A DNA stretch of 64,000 nt from Molanna angustata. Its lineage: Eukaryota > Arthropoda > Insecta > Trichoptera > Molannidae. Each line of letters opens with the position of its first letter. Position 1 is the first letter of the stretch. This document shows, piece by piece, positions 62,201-64,000 of this stretch. Below the pieces are notes generated by a model that was given only the letters and a program-made list of their open reading frames with translations, had not been told where the DNA came from and ran no database searches. Where the stretch lies: assembly GCA_963576475.1 (NCBI GenBank), contig OY754981.1, positions 1,319,221-1,383,220 on the forward strand, written 5' to 3'. The position numbers were made by a program, and so were the translations under genes.

Positions 62201-62621
62201 AAGTGATTTTTATTTTTCATATAAACTCACTTAGTATTTTCTTTCATTTTTTGTGTATAGGTATCTATATTGTGTATTTTTTTTTTCTTTTTTCAAAAAT
62301 GTTAAATGTATATTTTATATTTGTATGTAAAAAATATGGTTTGTGTAGCATTGCATCCTCCTGCTCACAACTGGAATAAATTTTTATTATTATTATAATT
62401 ATTTATAGATGTTTATTGCCATAAATCGATGTCTTCTAACTAAAAATGAATATTATTTATTTAAACACTATTTAAAATCGTTTATAATAAAGTAACCTCA
62501 AAAAGAACTCTTTGCAGGGTGAATTGGTGAATACAAAAAAAAAATAAAGTTACTAGTAATAAATAAAATATATAAAATCTAGAACAAAGGAAATTTTGAA
62601 AACATAATTAAAATAAAATGA
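62201..62621. other. AT-rich interval
   Basis: No gene recognised. Confidence 0.5.
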
Positions 62622-62812
62622 GATGGGTCAATGGCAGAGCGGTTAGCGCGTTGGGCTAGTAATCCAGTGGTCGCGACTTCGAATCCTGCTACGACCGATC
62701 TCGTTCACCTATACGTTCACAATCATTTATGCATAAATTAGGGAATTTTGTAGACGTATATCTACCTACTTGTTTAACAAGGACATATTCATTTTTATTA
62801 AAAAAAAATATA
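62622..62812 (+). mobile_element. SINE family C, full length
   Basis: tRNA-like head with CAATGGCAGAGCGGTTAGCG (A box) and GACTTCGAATCCTGC (B box). The body has GACCGATCTCGTTCACC and TTGTTTAACAAGGACATATT, then an A tail. Best copy of the family here. Confidence 0.9.
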
Positions 62813-63354
62813 CCTAATAATAATACTCAGTGTTTTTTGAAGATTATAAAAAAAATATTTTTAATTAGATTCTAAACAAAGATGAATAAATCTTAATGGA
62901 CTATCTTTATTGTTTTATTTCATCTATGGTTCTTTTACAGAAAACCCTTACAAAATATTAATTACTAAAACAAGTTATATATCGTGGAATAAAACACTTG
63001 TCATCAGTTGTATAGATAAGATTTAAGATTTATCAAATAGCAATGTAGCCATTTGGCAGATAGTAGTTAATAGTTAGCGCGATAGTATCATTAGTAATGA
63101 CATTAACAAACCAACAATAATTATTATTAACAATTTCAATTCATTCGCTACTTTCGTAATATTGTATACTTTAGTTAACGATAGATATTTTAACACCTGT
63201 AAATAATAAATTCAACTTGTGTTGAGAATAATGTCTACCTTGTTTTTGTACGGAATAGAAAAAAATAAAGTGTAAAATTTTTTCTATCATTGAAACAATT
63301 ACATAACAATTTATAAAATACACATAAAGTTACAGTTTGGTCAGACCAGTGCAC
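62813..63354. other. AT-rich interval
   Basis: No gene recognised. Confidence 0.5.
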
Positions 63355-63665
63355 AAGCATTTATTTATTTGGTACACATTAACATAATATCAGTTATAAC
63401 AAACAAACCATACAGACAAAAATCCCACAAGGCACAGCCTTTCTGTGGGTATACCAATTTAAATATAGACAAAATTATTGTGTTAATAACATTAGATAAT
63501 GATATAAAAAGAAAAGAAAAAGAAAATTAAGCAAATAGCAAGTCATAAGTACATAAAATATAAAGGAAACAACTTATAGATATAAAACATACATACACAC
63601 AGGTCAATAAGTTTATACAAAACAGCAGACCGACAACGGTCCTATCAAATATTAAAAATAATTTT
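63355..63665 (-). mobile_element. LINE 3' UTR fragment
   Basis: Begins ATTTATTTATTTGGTACAC and shares AAAAATCCCACAAGGCACAG, AACAACTTATAGATATAAAA and CAGACCGACA with 32189-32960. On the minus strand it ends in the usual AAATAAAT tail. Confidence 0.6.
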
Positions 63666-63802
63666 AAAATAGACATAAAAATATCATTGAACTTTTACAC
63701 AAGAACAGCAGTTCAAGAAGAAAAAGAAAAATAACAACAAAAAAAAACAATAATTCCAGAAAAAAGTACATACCTTTATACATAAATTTTCATTTTTATT
63801 TA

Positions 63803-63833
63803 CATACATACCATCACGCCATATCCCTCAGGA
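63803..63833 (-). mobile_element. RTE LINE, 3' terminus only
   Basis: ACATACATACCATCACGCC then ATATCCCTCA is the inverted last 30 bases of the RTE; similarity stops there. A very short 5'-truncated insertion or a fragment. Confidence 0.75.
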
Positions 63834-64000
63834 TTGGCACATAGAACATCTTCAGCTCTTTGAGAGAAACGTGTCAGTGGTCAATTATATTTAGAAGTGG
63901 AAAAAAGTTAAAAATTGAGGTTTTTTGTTACTTATTTTAAGTATTTTAATATAATTGATATAAACCCAATATTTTTACCGCATACTGTTTGTTTTTACAT

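Overview
The window looks like an intergenic, transposon-dense stretch of an AT-rich insect nuclear genome, most likely a moth or butterfly. The reasons are stacked RTE, CR1/Jockey-type and R1/Jockey-type LINE remnants, at least four tRNA-derived SINE families with AATA-type tails, short GC-richer islands that are all repeats, a mariner, hAT and Harbinger-like DNA elements, Helitrons, long (TA)n/(TG)n runs and a 200-base assembly gap (31301-31500). A SINE at 49620-49855 resembles a repeat I associate with Lepidoptera; that is recollection, not a search result. I found no host protein gene, rRNA, functional tRNA gene or CRISPR array. Every long open frame that I can interpret belongs to a mobile element or to a simple repeat.

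Layout. 1-2750: LINE 3' end, long (AAAT)n tail, SINE fragments, and an RTE reverse-transcriptase copy with an uninterrupted frame (1412-2716). 3600-18900: LINE and SINE scraps, Helitron-like pieces, and an RTE fragment split by a 720-bp hAT-like element that carries 8-bp target duplications. 18919-27632: three copies of one non-autonomous Helitron family, two of them joined head to tail. 28600-37700: LINE 3' ends, a (TA)n block, the gap, the best-preserved SINE (31953-32188) and an AT-rich minisatellite. 38149-41480: a Harbinger-like MITE and a nearly complete mariner (40190-41480). 43600-45000: a hAT remnant followed by a fold-back element whose loop carries an inverted copy of the hAT end. 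45684-49860: more LINE and SINE 3' ends. 50441-54719: a nearly invariant 49-bp tandem satellite of 87 units. 55076-64000: SINE, a second RTE copy (55403-56455), a repeat with a hammerhead-like motif, LINE and SINE ends.

The elements interact rather than forming a pathway. The RTE and one SINE-like family (here family N) share a 3' terminus, and another LINE and SINE family B share a 3' stem-loop, as expected when SINEs use a LINE's machinery. Several insertions are nested, giving a relative order. The most distinctive objects are the 49-bp satellite with its internal duplication record, the tandem Helitrons, the large fold-back elements and the hammerhead-like motifs. Family letters (A, B, C, D, N, F, P, Q) are local labels used only in this annotation.
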